Below, in pieces: positions 63,810 through 64,000 of a DNA stretch of 64,000 nt. The DNA is taken from NCBI RefSeq assembly GCF_001866665.1, contig NZ_MLYO01000022.1:1-64000 (forward strand), read 5' to 3'. Position numbers and translations under genes: made by a program. Source of the stretch: Streptomyces monashensis. Its GTDB lineage: Bacteria > Actinomycetota > Actinomycetes > Streptomycetales > Streptomycetaceae. The notes beneath the pieces are model-generated. The model made no database searches, was not told the DNA's origin, and saw only the letters and a list, made by a program, of their open reading frames with translations. Within the stretch, counting starts at the first letter, position 1; each line of letters starts with the position of its first letter.

Positions 63810-64000
63810 ATGACGACCTGGTACGAAGGGCCCCTCGCGGCCTTCGACACGGAGACGACGGGTGTGGACGTCGAGACCGACCGGATCGTGTCGGCCGCAG
63901 TCGTCGTCCAGGACGCCCCGGGCACCCGGCCCCGGATGTCCCGGTGGCTGGTGAACCCGGGGGTGCCGGTCCCGGAGGCGGCGACGGCGGTGCACGGGCT
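63810..64000 (+). CDS. DEDDh 3'-5' exonuclease (DNA polymerase III epsilon-like), N-terminal part
   Basis: About 63 residues are visible before the window ends. TWYEGPLAAFDTETTGVDVE carries the DEDD motif Exo I (DTETTG), with VSAAVVVQDA after it. VPVPEAATAVHGL is the segment just before the Exo II histidine region typical of DnaQ-like proteins. The ATG at 63810 has GAGGAG about 9 bases upstream. It is divergent from the DUF4365 gene. The remaining motifs cannot be checked here. Confidence 0.85.
   Translation, partial: MTTWYEGPLAAFDTETTGVDVETDRIVSAAVVVQDAPGTRPRMSRWLVNPGVPVPEAATAVHG

Overview
The window is chromosomal DNA from a Streptomyces (or a very close high-GC actinomycete). The base composition is very GC-rich, and GTG and TTG starts and 4-base ATGA/GTGA stop-start overlaps are frequent. 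The gene content is diagnostic: BldD with its c-di-GMP motif, the actinobacterial integration host factor, a phosphatidylinositol mannoside (PIM) lipid cluster, and the order relA-apt-secF-secD-yajC-ruvBAC-yebC-pdxT-pdxS. Almost everything is core metabolism or information processing, and most genes are on the minus strand. No rRNA, tRNA, CRISPR array, prophage or intact transposase is visible.

Layout. (1) 1-14.0 kb, minus strand, read right to left: a pyrimidine operon pyrR-pyrB-pyrC-(small PH-like membrane protein)-carA-carB-pyrD-pyrF, followed by sIHF, gmk, rpoZ, coaBC and the start of metK. A 260-bp miniature inverted-repeat element sits exactly at the carB stop codon and separates carB from pyrD. 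A PyrR-type RNA leader covers the pyrR ribosome binding site. (2) 14.2-14.8 kb, plus strand: bldD, with a palindromic candidate operator upstream and two strong hairpins downstream. (3) 14.9-30.9 kb, mostly minus: nusB-efp, an M24 peptidase-like protein with altered metal ligands, a zeta-like P-loop protein, the shikimate genes aroB-aroK-aroC-aroE, mltG, ruvX, alaS and two small membrane-associated proteins. Next come a plus-strand NB-ARC/TPR ATPase and rpsD. (4) 31-36.2 kb: rarA, an orphan VKOR, about 850 bp of decayed ABC-transporter and two-component genes, hisS and a metallo-beta-lactamase-fold protein. (5) 36.4-38.6 kb, plus: an anchored cyclophilin and a DUF349 protein. (6) 38.7-54.1 kb, minus: relA, apt, secF, secD, yajC, ruvB, ruvA, ruvC, yebC-family, pdxT, pdxS, a LemA-like protein, then pimA, PIM acyltransferase and pgsA. 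(7) 54.3-59.7 kb: plus-strand EF-G2-like GTPase, an unknown 550-residue membrane protein and a Kv-like channel. A HIT-family gene lies on the minus strand among them. (8) 59.7-64 kb: thrS, a 419-residue unknown coupled to a DUF4365 (PD-(D/E)XK-like) protein, and a divergent DEDDh exonuclease that runs off the end.

The least ordinary parts are the element at the carB stop codon, the PyrR leader, the fossil ABC/two-component locus, the degenerate M24 protein, the EF-G2 paralogue with an altered guanine-specificity motif, and the DUF4365/unknown/exonuclease trio. I did not find a clear-cut new defence or metabolic system. The trio at the right end is the best candidate for follow-up.
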